From positions 62,001-126,000 of the forward strand of contig NZ_FNCJ01000020.1 of assembly GCF_900100735.1 (NCBI RefSeq): a stretch of DNA of 64,000 bases, in the 5' to 3' direction. Below, piece after piece: positions 44,082-53,466 of this stretch. Under the pieces are notes generated by a model. That model did no database searches and was not told the DNA's origin. It saw only the letters and a program-made list of their open reading frames with translations. A program made the position numbers and the translations under genes. Source of the stretch: Paraburkholderia phenazinium (lineage in GTDB: Bacteria > Pseudomonadota > Gammaproteobacteria > Burkholderiales > Burkholderiaceae). How positions within the stretch are numbered: the stretch's first letter is position 1; each line of letters opens with the position of its first letter.

Positions 44082-44822
44082 CTAGAACGTATAGGCGACG
44101 TTCAGGAAGACGTTAAGCGGATCGAGCCGGAGGGTCGATTTGGAAACGATCTGTGTTCCAGTCGCGGTTTGCCCGTATAGCGTCAGGTGGGTCTTCACTG
44201 GAACGTAGCCGAGAGAGGTTCCGACCGACCAATGTTTTGTGATCGCGTAATTTGCCCCGGCCTCGAATACAGGATTCCACGATGAACTGAGGGTCGCTCG
44301 TGCCGAGCCGCCTGGACCGAGACTGTCGGAGACAAACGTGCTATTGGTTGTCCGAACCTGCGTGAACCACGTATAGTTCACGCCGAGTCCGACGAACGGA
44401 CGGAATTTCGATTCGGCTGAAAACAGGTGGTATCGAAGTTCGAGGGCGGGCGGCATCGGCTTCGTCGAGCCAAGATTGCCATACTTCTGCAGCGTGCCAT
44501 CGCCAACCAGATTCACCTTCAACGGCATTCCAAACAGCGTGGCAACACCAATGTTGTCCGTGACATAGTACTCGGTGGTAATTCCCACCGTATCCGTCGA
44601 ACTGGCATGCGCCCCGGTACCGGCTAGCTGCTGGTTCACCGGCACGCCGCCAATGCTTTCCACGGTTAGTGGCGTTGCGTCGCCCTGTGGCGCAATGTGA
44701 AGCCAGCCTGCCGACAGTGTCACGCTTCCGGCCGACTGCGCATTGGCATTGTCGATAAGCGCCGCCGAGCAAATGCAAGCTGCCATACAGACCGACCTCA
44801 TCGCGCGTTTGTAATTCCTCAT
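44082..44822 (-). CDS. OmpW/AlkL-family outer-membrane protein
   Basis: Eight-stranded outer-membrane barrel of the OmpW/AlkL type, which helps hydrophobic or aromatic compounds cross the outer membrane. A signal peptide with ACICSAALIDNANA precedes the mature part; strands such as VTLSAGWLHIAP, ITTEYYVTDNIGVATLFG and MPPALELRYHLF and the end FLNVAYTF with terminal Phe are typical. Length 246 fits. GGAGAAGAGAC lies directly before the ATG. It lies 218 bp after the aromatic-cleavage operon on the same strand, so it could be its transport part, though probably with its own promoter. Confidence 0.87.
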   Translation of the reverse strand: MRNYKRAMRSVCMAACICSAALIDNANAQSAGSVTLSAGWLHIAPQGDATPLTVESIGGVPVNQQLAGTGAHASSTDTVGITTEYYVTDNIGVATLFGMPLKVNLVGDGTLQKYGNLGSTKPMPPALELRYHLFSAESKFRPFVGLGVNYTWFTQVRTTNSTFVSDSLGPGGSARATLSSSWNPVFEAGANYAITKHWSVGTSLGYVPVKTHLTLYGQTATGTQIVSKSTLRLDPLNVFLNVAYTF

Positions 44823-45040
44823 GTCTCTTCTCCTGTCTCTCTGTCTGGAAATCTTTTATGAAACGGTGGTGTTGCCGCTCGATCGTCTAATTGTTTGTTT
44901 TCCCGTTTTCTTATAGACACAACGGGCACACTGCGATCGCCCTGCACCCTAATAAGCGTGCATGGCGAGGCGTGTATACGCTGACTAGCCTCTAGTCTGG
45001 GCGCATGACCGAGCGCGTCCGTTTTATCTCGGGGCTCGTG

Positions 45041-47062
45041 TCACGTTGGGCTGGCCCGCGTATCTGTCGATGCGTCGTCTGTCTCCGTCGGTTGCTCGGT
45101 CCGTGATGGCCTCGCCGCGGCCGAAATCGAAAATGCGAACGGAAAGCGCCCGAGCGCGGAAATCGCCAACGCTTCGAACGCGGGGTCGGCAAGTTCTACG
45201 TGGAGTGACATTCCGAGCGAGGTGTCATCAATGAGGCTAACGATCGCATTCTCGACGCCAGCCTCTACGAGGGCCGACTCCAGGGCGTCTGCCGTTTCAC
45301 GCCTTTTCAGCGCCGGCTTGAAGATCTTGCCGACGCCCGTCAACGGCATCGTGTCCACGATCCGTATCCCCTTTGGCAACGCGGCGCGTTCGTTGATCAC
45401 GCGACGCAGAAACTCGGCCAACTCCGCTTCGGTTGTGGTTGCGCCTAGCTTTAGCTGGACATAGGCCACCGGCAACTCGCCCGCATGCATATCGGGGCGT
45501 CCTACGGCTGCGGCGATCTGGACTGCGGGATGGAGATGCAGCGGTTCTTCGATTGCCGCAGGATCAATGTTGTGTCCGCCCCGGATAATCAGCTCCTTCT
45601 TCCGGCCGGTGAGCCAGAAGTAACCATCCGGGTCGCAGCGGCCGAGATCTCCGGTATTGAGCCAGAGTCCGCCGTCACTACCTTCCATCCAGATGCCACT
45701 GTTCTGCTCCGGCCGTGTATAGCCGACGAACACGTTTGGCCCGGAGATAACCAGTTGGCCAACCTCATCCGCAACGCAATCCCGTACATACCGGCCGCTT
45801 TCGTCGACCACCACTGCTTTCATCGCCTGACCGGGCAGACGAAGACCAATCGAACCGACCCTGCGCTCGCCAAGCGGCGGGTTAACGCTGCTAACGCAGG
45901 TACCCTCCGTGAGGCCATAACCCTCAAGAATTCTGATTCCTGTACGATCCTGGAAAGCGCGAAGTAATTCCACCGGCATCGGGGCAGCGCCGCACAGTCC
46001 ATACTCGAGCGAACTGATATCGTGCTCGCCAACCGGGATGTCCAGCAGCGATCCGTAGAGTGTCGGGACACCGCTGAAGAAGTTGATGCGGTAATGGGCA
46101 ACGATTTCCCAGAAGCGCTTTATAACACCGTCGCCCCGGTACCCTTGAGGTGTCCCGAGCACGACGTGGGCACCACGCGAGAACGCCAGCAGACCCGTCA
46201 CGATCACGGCATTGACGTGGAAAAGAGGCAATCCGCAAAAAATCGTTTTCCCAGGACCAATGCTTTCACCGAAGAATTGACCCGCGTTCCATGCATTGGC
46301 CACCTCGTTGCCGTGCCGGCGAATCGCAATCTTGGGTAGTCCCGTGGTTCCGCCCGTGCAGAAGAACGACGATATATCATCGATGCTCGTTCGACGCGTG
46401 CCGCTGAGCGCCGCCCCGGATTCTCGCGCCATTGCCATACTAAAATCATGGACGCCGACATGCGCAGGAACGGCACCGTGAACGCCGCCAGGCCCATGCA
46501 GTTTTGAGCACTCGTCACGTTGAAGCATCCGGGCCGCAAATCCCTTTTCGCCCAGCATGCGGTCAGCCGGATTCACGAGTATCAGGTGTTGCAGGCACGG
46601 AACCTTGTGCAGCACTGCCTGCACCTTCAGCCAAAGGTCGGTTCCAGGAAACGGCGCCAAGGTTACGAGCACGCTCGCTCCTGACGCGTTAAGCAGTTCG
46701 CCGATAGCTTCGCGCTCAAGCAGCGGGTTGATCGCGCAGACAATCCCGACAGCTTCGCCGGCCCAGATCACAAAGTGCGTTTCAGGGAGGTTGGGCAGAA
46801 CGTATGCGACCACCGAGTCGCGCTGTACTCCCAAGCGCGCAAACATGTTCGCGGTTCGCGTGATATCACGTACAAGTTCGCTATACGTCCAGCATTCGGC
46901 GTTCCGGTGGTCGTCGGCCGTTGCAAAGAACGAAAGCGCGGGCGCCAATGGATTGATGGCGGCGCCCCGACAGATCATCTCGTAGGTACTCGATGGAAGA
47001 TCAGCCGGCTGTCCCTGCGTTTCAATGTCAAGTACATCGTGTACGTTTGCGACGCCTTTCAT
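45041..47062 (-). CDS. Acyl-/aryl-CoA ligase (AMP-forming)
   Basis: ANL-superfamily enzyme that activates a carboxylic acid as acyl-AMP and then CoA thioester. The phosphate-binding loop is FFCTGGTTGLPKIAIR; the A5 motif is EGYGLTEGT, the hinge TGDLGRCDPDGYFWLTGRKK is present, and the catalytic Lys lies in PLTGVGKIFKP. Length 673 is long, with a C-terminal tail of about 70 residues of low complexity. It overlaps the FAH-family gene by ATGA, so it is the last gene of the ring-cleavage operon and may activate the acid released by the hydrolase. The substrate is not known. Confidence 0.9.
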   Translation of the reverse strand: MKGVANVHDVLDIETQGQPADLPSSTYEMICRGAAINPLAPALSFFATADDHRNAECWTYSELVRDITRTANMFARLGVQRDSVVAYVLPNLPETHFVIWAGEAVGIVCAINPLLEREAIGELLNASGASVLVTLAPFPGTDLWLKVQAVLHKVPCLQHLILVNPADRMLGEKGFAARMLQRDECSKLHGPGGVHGAVPAHVGVHDFSMAMARESGAALSGTRRTSIDDISSFFCTGGTTGLPKIAIRRHGNEVANAWNAGQFFGESIGPGKTIFCGLPLFHVNAVIVTGLLAFSRGAHVVLGTPQGYRGDGVIKRFWEIVAHYRINFFSGVPTLYGSLLDIPVGEHDISSLEYGLCGAAPMPVELLRAFQDRTGIRILEGYGLTEGTCVSSVNPPLGERRVGSIGLRLPGQAMKAVVVDESGRYVRDCVADEVGQLVISGPNVFVGYTRPEQNSGIWMEGSDGGLWLNTGDLGRCDPDGYFWLTGRKKELIIRGGHNIDPAAIEEPLHLHPAVQIAAAVGRPDMHAGELPVAYVQLKLGATTTEAELAEFLRRVINERAALPKGIRIVDTMPLTGVGKIFKPALKRRETADALESALVEAGVENAIVSLIDDTSLGMSLHVELADPAFEALAISALGRFPFAFSISAAARPSRTEQPTETDDASTDTRASPT

Positions 47063-48015
47063 GCCGCTTCTGCCACAACGACGTTATGCTGTACGCCCAG
47101 GTTGATCGAGCCGTCATGGCTGACGATATGCGCCTCCACGACGTCACCCGCGCGCAGGTACTGCGGCCTTTCCTCCTGCATCTTCAGGAAAAGACGCCAT
47201 TTTTCCGCATCAGGCAACTGCGCTGCGGCGCGCATCTTTTCCGGTGACGGAATGCTCAGGGCACAGCCGGAGGGCGTGCCGGTCGCGAGCAGGTCACCGG
47301 CGCGCAGGTCGTGTACGCCGGAAAGCTCCGTTAAGGTCTCTGCCGGGCCATAGACGAGGCCGGCCGTGGAGTCGTTCTGGCGGACAGCTCCGTTTACCGT
47401 CAGCGTCAGCACGAGCTCCTGTAGCTTTGGAATATCCTGTTTCTCCAGGAGACAAAGGTAAGGGCCGACAGGGCCGAAAGAGCGATAGCTCTTGCCCTTG
47501 TAGAACTGCATTTGCGGAATCTGGATATCTCGCGCGGAATAGTCGTTGACGATCACGGCGCCGGCGATGTAGTCGTGCAGATTCTCCTCGGTGACAGTTT
47601 CGCGCGACGTAATGTCGCGTTTGAGGACGAGACCGAGTTCGATCTCGTAGTCGAGGAACTGCACCTCGTTGGGCTTGACCACTGGAGAGTCGGCGGGAAC
47701 GATGCAGCTTGTCGCCTTGGTGAAGATCATGTTGAATTTCTTCACATCCGGGTCCATCCCGGACTCGATCATATGCTGGCGATAATTCGCGCCCTGGCAG
47801 ATGAACTGCTGATTGGTGGTCACGGGCGACAACCACTGCACTTCCGATTCCGGAATCGTCGGACCGCTCAGCACGAACAGCCGTTCGACCGGGTTGGCCT
47901 CGATAAACTCGGCGGTCGTCCTGAACTCGCCGGGAATCGGCGTGATCGTGCCATTAGCGACCACGCCCCACTGGGCGCGGCCATGGTGCAGGTAATGCAG
48001 AACGTGAAGTGCCAT
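47059..48015 (-). CDS. Fumarylacetoacetate hydrolase-family protein
   Basis: FAH-fold hydrolase, typically acting on ring-fission products or as decarboxylase/hydratase in meta-cleavage pathways. The metal site is visible: the Glu residues in VQFLDYEIELGLVL and the Asp in VIVNDYSARDIQ. The substrate loop GKSYRSFGPVGPYL and TGTPSGCAL, a family signature, are present. Length 318 is normal. GGAG lies before the ATG. It sits between the extradiol dioxygenase (34 bp upstream) and the CoA ligase (ATGA overlap), fitting the third step of a ring-cleavage route. Confidence 0.91.
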   Translation of the reverse strand: MALHVLHYLHHGRAQWGVVANGTITPIPGEFRTTAEFIEANPVERLFVLSGPTIPESEVQWLSPVTTNQQFICQGANYRQHMIESGMDPDVKKFNMIFTKATSCIVPADSPVVKPNEVQFLDYEIELGLVLKRDITSRETVTEENLHDYIAGAVIVNDYSARDIQIPQMQFYKGKSYRSFGPVGPYLCLLEKQDIPKLQELVLTLTVNGAVRQNDSTAGLVYGPAETLTELSGVHDLRAGDLLATGTPSGCALSIPSPEKMRAAAQLPDAEKWRLFLKMQEERPQYLRAGDVVEAHIVSHDGSINLGVQHNVVVAEAA

Positions 48016-48049
48016 TTATCTATCTCCGGATTCTATGGAAGGGATTGGT

Positions 48050-49120
48050 TCAAGCGAAAAGCTTCGCCAGCGTCCGCAGCTTGCTCAGCGTCAGGTCGGG
48101 GCTGCGACGCAGGTTTCTGAAGAGCGCCACAATGCTTGCCGGCGTGAATTTGGGCTTCGTGAAGCTGCGCGGCATCGTCGGTCCCCATTGCGCCATTGCT
48201 TCGCGGCTCACCGCGTGTACACCCGCCGGAGCATCGGCCGTAAAGAGATCGCCGTCGCAATAGTGCTCATGCTTGTCGCCCCACGGGTCTTGCCAGTAGT
48301 CGAAGATCTGGCTGCCCAGGATATGGCGGCCCATCCCCCACGCGTGCGTCCAACCCTTCTCGCGCAGGACGCGCTGACCCATACCGACTGCATCCGCATC
48401 GACGACTTCGTAGGCGCTATGGCTGTAGGTAGGCAGGAAGCCTTGTGCAAGCGCTAGCGTATGGTGATCGGCCGGCTTGTCACCAAGATTGAGCCGCATA
48501 AATGCGACGACGGGCGAGCCATCGGGAAGCACCTGCACATCACTCGGGATGAAGCCGAAATGCTGCGTATACCATGCGCAGGTTTCCTGATAGTCGGCGA
48601 GTTCGAGCACGACATGTCCGAGCCGGATAACTTCAGGCGCGCGCTCCGGCGGTCGCTGCGTCCCGTTAATCCGGACGGCCGCATCCACGGAGTTGAACGG
48701 CAATGGCGGCCGATGAGACAGAGTCGAAGCTGGCGCCTGGCCGCATATTGCATCGACGCGAAAGCCGGAAGGATCGGTTAGCCGTACGATATAACCCCCA
48801 CCGGGCAGGGACGACCGTTTGGCCTCAGAGGCGCCAGGCAGTTTTGCAAGTGCATCAAGATCGGCCTTGGTATCGACCTGCAGCCCGAAACCGACGAACC
48901 GGGATTTCGGCGCCTTCTGGACGACATAGCAGAAATGCGAAACACCCGTTCCCCGCAGAAGCAATTGCGCTTCACCGCGAGATACGGTCTGCAGCCCGAA
49001 ATCATTGAGAAATTGCTCGGCCTTCCCGAGGTCTGGCCGCTCGAATATCAGATAGGCTAATGCCGACGCTTTCGTCGTAGGATCAGGATGACGAGCCGGC
49101 TGCGCAGTGGTCAGTTTCAT
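48050..49120 (-). CDS. Type I extradiol (VOC-fold) dioxygenase
   Basis: Fe(II) ring-cleaving dioxygenase related to 2,3-dihydroxybiphenyl 1,2-dioxygenase and catechol 2,3-dioxygenase. Two VOC units: the N-terminal one (about 15-130) has lost the metal site, and the C-terminal one (about 165-300) has the ligands His169 (RLGHVVLEL), His234 (SHSAYEV) and Glu285 (DKHEHYCDG). Length 356 is somewhat longer than typical. The stop of the upstream hydroxylase lies 13 bp before the ATG. It cleaves the catechol made by that hydroxylase; the natural substrate is unknown. Confidence 0.89.
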   Translation of the reverse strand: MKLTTAQPARHPDPTTKASALAYLIFERPDLGKAEQFLNDFGLQTVSRGEAQLLLRGTGVSHFCYVVQKAPKSRFVGFGLQVDTKADLDALAKLPGASEAKRSSLPGGGYIVRLTDPSGFRVDAICGQAPASTLSHRPPLPFNSVDAAVRINGTQRPPERAPEVIRLGHVVLELADYQETCAWYTQHFGFIPSDVQVLPDGSPVVAFMRLNLGDKPADHHTLALAQGFLPTYSHSAYEVVDADAVGMGQRVLREKGWTHAWGMGRHILGSQIFDYWQDPWGDKHEHYCDGDLFTADAPAGVHAVSREAMAQWGPTMPRSFTKPKFTPASIVALFRNLRRSPDLTLSKLRTLAKLFA

Positions 49121-49133
49121 AACGGATAAGAAA

Positions 49134-50831
49134 TCAGGCGGTTCGAATAGCGGTTTCGACTTCCGGAGTCCGCGCGCTCAAGGGATTACCCAGCAAGGCG
49201 AGACTCTCGCGCACGATACGGTTTGCATCGGTGGCTGGGCCGTCGTGGACGATCGTCTTGTCGGGCCGCACTACGGCAGCCCACCCGAGGGGCACCAGCC
49301 CGGGAAGAAATACGCCTTCGAGGTCTTCCCAGCTGTCGCGCGGGGCAAGATGCAGTCGTTGCCCCCGATGGGCAATCTGGACAACGCGCCCTCCGGCACG
49401 CGCAAACGCTGCTGCCGTCGCGTGCTCGAGCACAGCCGCCGCGTCCACGCCAAACCCGATCAACGCGAGACCCTGCCCGAGCACCTCGTCGCTCAGACGC
49501 GTGGTGCCATCCGAACCTCTCACCCAGCCTTGCGCGATGACTGCGCCACGAACAAGCTTCGTCGACGAGCGGCCCTTGACGAACAGCCCGTGGCGGAATG
49601 CATTCTTCGGCTTGATCTGCAGTTCCTCGAATTGCGCGCGCAGGTGCGGTATCAGTCTCGACACACGCATCAACCCGTGCGTCAATAAGGCGACGAGACC
49701 ACTCCGGGGCATGACGAGCTTGCCCATGAACTTCGCGAGGTTGATCATCGCCTTCGCGTGGGGGCGCCGCTCCTCGTCATAGGTATCGAGAATCTCTGGA
49801 TGGGCACGTCCTTGCACCACCCATGCGAGCTTCCAGCAAAGGTTGGCGGCGTCCCGAAGACCTGCGACCAATCCCTGCCCAACGAATGGGGGCGTGATGT
49901 GGGCCGCGTCGCCCGCCAGGAACACCCGGCCCTTGCTGAATGCATCGACAGCGCGCGCATGGAAGCGATACACGGCCTTGCGCTCGATGATCATGTCTTC
50001 CACCCTGCCCCAGGGGGAAAGCAAATCCCGGATACACGACTCGGATTCCATATCCTCGCGGCGCTCGCCAGGCCGGAGCATAAATTCCCAGCGTTCGCGA
50101 CCGCCAGGCGCGACCATATGCGGGATCGGCCGGCGGTGATCGCAGATGAACTCGATGTGATCGATCGGACGCGGTACGTTGCGGGCATCGACGATCAGCC
50201 AGTCCTCGACGAATGTCTTGCCCTTGAATTCCTGCCCAATGAGCTGGCGTACCAATGAACTCGCCCCGTCCGCGCCGACCAGATAGCGGGCCCGGACCAC
50301 ATGAGTGCGCCCCTGGCCAAGATCTAAAGATGCGAGCACATGATCCCGTTCCTCCGTGAAGCTCTTGAGCTCGACCCCCAACGCGATATGCGCACAGTCG
50401 TATGTCTCGAGCCGGGCGCGCAGACACCGCTCCAGGTCTGGCTGGTAGAAGGTGACGAGCTTCGGATGACCATCCAGGCTGCCCAGCGAATTCACCCTGC
50501 CGAACAGTCCCAACATGGGCGACCTCATGCGGACGTACGGTATGGCGATCGTCTCGAAATCGCTCTCCGCAACACCGGCAAGCTGGAGGATGCGCAGCGC
50601 TTCGTTGTCGAGCGCGATCGCACGGGGCGCCGTGAATACTTCAGTCGACCTGTCGACAACCATCACGTTCACACCGTGCCGTGCCAACAGATTGGCAATC
50701 GTTGCACCCACCGGTCCGCAACCCACCAATAAAACGTCCACGGCTCGCGGAAATGCCCCGATCGGCGCACGACCCCCGCCATTCCGGCTGTACGGCGCGG
50801 AACCATCTCTTGCTGCTGTCTCCACAGTCAC
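49134..50831 (-). CDS. FAD-dependent aromatic monooxygenase (MhpA-like)
   Basis: Class A flavoprotein hydroxylase that adds a hydroxyl ortho to an existing phenolic hydroxyl to make a catechol. The dinucleotide motif GCGPVG is at residues 37-42, the DG motif in LVGADGASSLVR, and the GD motif in FLAGDAAHITPPFVGQG. The C-terminal thioredoxin-like domain of the PheA/MhpA subgroup follows. Length 565 is close to MhpA (about 554). It starts at a GTG (50831). It is the first gene of a four-gene operon (hydroxylase, extradiol dioxygenase, FAH hydrolase, CoA ligase), divergent from the TetR gene at 50954. Confidence 0.92.
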   Translation of the reverse strand: MTVETAARDGSAPYSRNGGGRAPIGAFPRAVDVLLVGCGPVGATIANLLARHGVNVMVVDRSTEVFTAPRAIALDNEALRILQLAGVAESDFETIAIPYVRMRSPMLGLFGRVNSLGSLDGHPKLVTFYQPDLERCLRARLETYDCAHIALGVELKSFTEERDHVLASLDLGQGRTHVVRARYLVGADGASSLVRQLIGQEFKGKTFVEDWLIVDARNVPRPIDHIEFICDHRRPIPHMVAPGGRERWEFMLRPGERREDMESESCIRDLLSPWGRVEDMIIERKAVYRFHARAVDAFSKGRVFLAGDAAHITPPFVGQGLVAGLRDAANLCWKLAWVVQGRAHPEILDTYDEERRPHAKAMINLAKFMGKLVMPRSGLVALLTHGLMRVSRLIPHLRAQFEELQIKPKNAFRHGLFVKGRSSTKLVRGAVIAQGWVRGSDGTTRLSDEVLGQGLALIGFGVDAAAVLEHATAAAFARAGGRVVQIAHRGQRLHLAPRDSWEDLEGVFLPGLVPLGWAAVVRPDKTIVHDGPATDANRIVRESLALLGNPLSARTPEVETAIRTA

Positions 50832-50872
50832 TCCGTCTGTTGTTTGCTAGACCGGCGCTAAGTGGCCGTTAG

Positions 50873-50904
50873 TGACATTAAAGTCATAACTGATTATTTT
50901 GTCA
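50873..50904. promoter_or_regulatory. Putative TetR operator between the ring-cleavage operon and its TetR gene
   Basis: 32-bp element with inverted half-sites TGACATTA (50873-50880) and TTTTGTCA (50897-50904), spanned by CATAACTGAT. It lies 42 bp before the GTG of the hydroxylase operon and 50 bp before the TetR start. Nearly the same element is present at 58169-58201 in front of the RND operon. Confidence 0.6.
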
Positions 50905-50953
50905 ACATAGACGATAGCATCTATACTTCGGTATGGCAAAAACTGGACTGATC

Positions 50954-51709
50954 ATGCCGAACACTTCAAATCGCCCGACAGCAAAGCGTCCTTCCCGTGC
51001 GGCGCCAGTCTCCCCGGTTGCCGCTCCCGAAGAACGCGAGCCGCGCGGTGCCCGTCGTAAGCGCGAGACGCGGGCCCGCCTGCTCGACGCGGCCCTCAGG
51101 CTGATGGCCGAAAAGGGCATGGAAGGCGTAGCCATCAACGAAATCACCGAGGCCGCCGACGTCGGGTTCGGATCGTTCTACAACCACTTCGAGTCGAAGG
51201 AAGCCATCTACGCGGCGCTTGTAGACAACGTGTTCGAGGAGTTCGCCGACATGCTCGATCGCCTCGCGGGGGGCCTGTCCGACCCGGCAGAAGTGATCGC
51301 CGTCTCAGTGCGTCATACCCTGATGCGTGCGCGGCGCGACCCCGTATGGGGACGCTTCCTGATACGCGAAGGGTTTTCTGCGGGTATGCTGAGCCGCGGG
51401 CTGGGACAGCGGCTGCTGCGGGATATCGGAAATGGCATCGCCGCCAAGCGCTTTATGGTCGCCGACCCCTTCATCGGCTTTCTTTCGGTGGGCGGCACGG
51501 TGCTCGCGGCGGTTGCAGCCGAGCTGAATTTCGTCGCGCCTGGCGCGCCGGCGGCGCAACTGCTCGACGAACTTGGCTTCAGCGGAGAGCACTTCGCCGA
51601 ACGCACGGCGGCAATGCTTCTGCAAACACTCGGACTCAAGCGTGCCGAGGCGGAGAAGATTGCAATGCGAGCGTTGCCGCTCATCGAGGCGGAAGTCGAT
51701 GCGCCATGA
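50954..51709 (+). CDS. TetR-family repressor
   Basis: 251-residue TetR regulator. A basic low-complexity arm precedes the HTH domain (about 30-85): RKRETRARLLDAALRLMAEK, then INEITEAADVGFGSFYNHF. A ligand-binding domain of about 160 residues follows with a C-terminal GLKRAEAEKIA. The ATG at 50954 is preferred to 50933 because the paralogue at 58252 starts in the same way (MPxTxN). It is divergent from the ring-cleavage operon and convergent with the RND operon; both control regions share one operator-like repeat, so it may repress both. The ligand may be the aromatic substrate or a pump substrate. Confidence 0.9.
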   Translation: MPNTSNRPTAKRPSRAAPVSPVAAPEEREPRGARRKRETRARLLDAALRLMAEKGMEGVAINEITEAADVGFGSFYNHFESKEAIYAALVDNVFEEFADMLDRLAGGLSDPAEVIAVSVRHTLMRARRDPVWGRFLIREGFSAGMLSRGLGQRLLRDIGNGIAAKRFMVADPFIGFLSVGGTVLAAVAAELNFVAPGAPAAQLLDELGFSGEHFAERTAAMLLQTLGLKRAEAEKIAMRALPLIEAEVDAP

Positions 51710-52000
51710 GGCGGGCGACGACAACGTACGTGACGGGATTAGGGTCACCGACCCGGTACGATGAGCAAAAGTGCTTTCCGGCTGGCCTTGCCCATCAAGC
51801 GGTTTCTGGGTCTGGGCTCCGCTCAACCGCCGACGCGATGATGCGGCGCAGGCGGTAGCGCCAACTCAATCGCTTTAGCCGACGGCCCAACCTATTTCTT
51901 GCATAACGAACTGGTCGGGCTGACCTGGCATCGCAGGTGTCGCCCCATGCAGAGCGAAGCGATTCATCGCGGCGCTCTCCCCGACCTCACGGAATCAAGT

Positions 52001-53464
52001 TCATTCTCTTGAGGTCATGTGCGGCTGATCGTCCTGCAATTCGCCCATCGCCTGGAACAGCGCGGCGGTGTCGCTCATGCGCTGGCTCCCGGCGCGAACG
52101 GCGCCAAGCTGTGCATTGAGAAGTCGCTGCTCGCTGGCGTGCTGTGCCGTTGACGGCAGCGAACCCAGGCGGGTGCGCGACGCCGTCTCCTCGAATGCCG
52201 CATGTGCTGCCTGTGCCGCTCTTTCGGTTAACGCCAGCATCTGCGCGTCGTTGTCCAGTGCGGCAAGCGAATCCGCGACATCCTGGAATGCCGACAGGAC
52301 CGTCGACTTGTAGTGCAGAACCGCAGCATCGTAGGTATCGATCGAGGCTCTGCGTTGTGCGAACAACGCCCCACCGTGGAAGAGCGGCTGCGACAGGCCC
52401 GCACCGATTTCCCAGAGCCCGCCCGCGCCTGAAAGCATCGCGGGCCAGCTAAAGCCGCCGCGGCCCATCGAGGCCGTCAGCGACAGGCTCGGAAAGAGTT
52501 GCGCGGTCGCGGCGCCAACGTCGGCCGCGGCGGCCTTCACGGCGGCGTCGGCTGCCTGAATGTCCGGGCGCGAACGCAGGAGATCCGACGGCACGACGAC
52601 CGGCACTTGGTCCGGCAACGCCATGCTGTCGAAGTCGGGAACAGTCGGTGCGTTATCGGGTGTCCGGCCCATCAGTACCGCCAGCGCGTGGAGGGCTGAG
52701 ATGCGCTGCTGGCGCAAGGCCGGAAGACTCGCCGCGATCAAATCTGAGTCCTGCGTCGAGTTGAGCGCCTGTACGTGCGAAATGGACCCGAGCACGTATC
52801 GTTGTTGATCATCGTTTGCAGTTTCGCTCGCCACGGCGACGAGCCGTTCGGAGAGCGCGATCTGGCGATCGAGCGCCGCCACGTTGATCGCCGTGCCGAC
52901 GATGTTGGCGGCGAGCGCGCGCCGGGCCGCTTCCAGTTCATACGCCTGCACATTCACGCGAGCGGCAGCCGCCGCGTTGGCGTAGCGCGTCGCGCCGAAG
53001 AGGTCGAACGTGTAGTGCGTTTGAATCTGCCCGGCGAAGAAGTTATAGCGGACCTCGCTTGGGCCGATGCCGGGCACGACCGGTGAACGTGCACGCTCGA
53101 CCTGAGCGGCAGCGTCGACCGACGGCAGCGTGGACGAACCGATCTGCCCGCGCAGTTCTTCTTGCGCGGCGGAGAGCGTCCGCTGCGTAGCCGCAAGCGT
53201 TGGGCTGTTGCGCAGCCCTTCCTCGACGAGTGCATCGAGCGCGTCGGACCGATAAAGCCGCCACCACTGCGGCACCGATGTCGCACCGATATCGAACCGC
53301 TGCGCAATACCGCCTGCGGCAACAGTCTTCGAGGGCTGCGCCTGCGCCCCGTAGTACTCGGGCGAAGGCATTGCCGGCGGCTCGCCGCTGGGGCCGAACG
53401 AGCAGCCCGTCAGCGCGAGCGCCGTAGCCACGGCGAGAACGGATGTCTTATAGGCAAGCTTCAT
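52001..53464 (-). CDS. RND efflux outer-membrane factor (NodT family)
   Basis: TolC-like outer-membrane channel, lipid-anchored: lipobox LALTGCSFGP with Cys at residue 21. Two repeated helical-barrel halves are visible, e.g. DALVEEGLRNSPTLAATQRT and RSRPDIQAADAAVKAAAAD. Length 487 is standard. The start at 53464 lies 2 bp after the RND permease stop, with GGAG inside the end of the permease gene. It is the last gene of a three-gene operon: adaptor, pump and channel. It converges with the TetR gene at 50954. Confidence 0.92.
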   Translation of the reverse strand: MKLAYKTSVLAVATALALTGCSFGPSGEPPAMPSPEYYGAQAQPSKTVAAGGIAQRFDIGATSVPQWWRLYRSDALDALVEEGLRNSPTLAATQRTLSAAQEELRGQIGSSTLPSVDAAAQVERARSPVVPGIGPSEVRYNFFAGQIQTHYTFDLFGATRYANAAAAARVNVQAYELEAARRALAANIVGTAINVAALDRQIALSERLVAVASETANDDQQRYVLGSISHVQALNSTQDSDLIAASLPALRQQRISALHALAVLMGRTPDNAPTVPDFDSMALPDQVPVVVPSDLLRSRPDIQAADAAVKAAAADVGAATAQLFPSLSLTASMGRGGFSWPAMLSGAGGLWEIGAGLSQPLFHGGALFAQRRASIDTYDAAVLHYKSTVLSAFQDVADSLAALDNDAQMLALTERAAQAAHAAFEETASRTRLGSLPSTAQHASEQRLLNAQLGAVRAGSQRMSDTAALFQAMGELQDDQPHMTSRE

Positions 53465-53466
53465 GA

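Noticed and set aside
46204..46539. Several short frames opposite the CoA ligase and similar ones across other large genes
   Set aside because: They overlap convincing enzymes completely, have no ribosome sites and show the composition expected of antisense frames.
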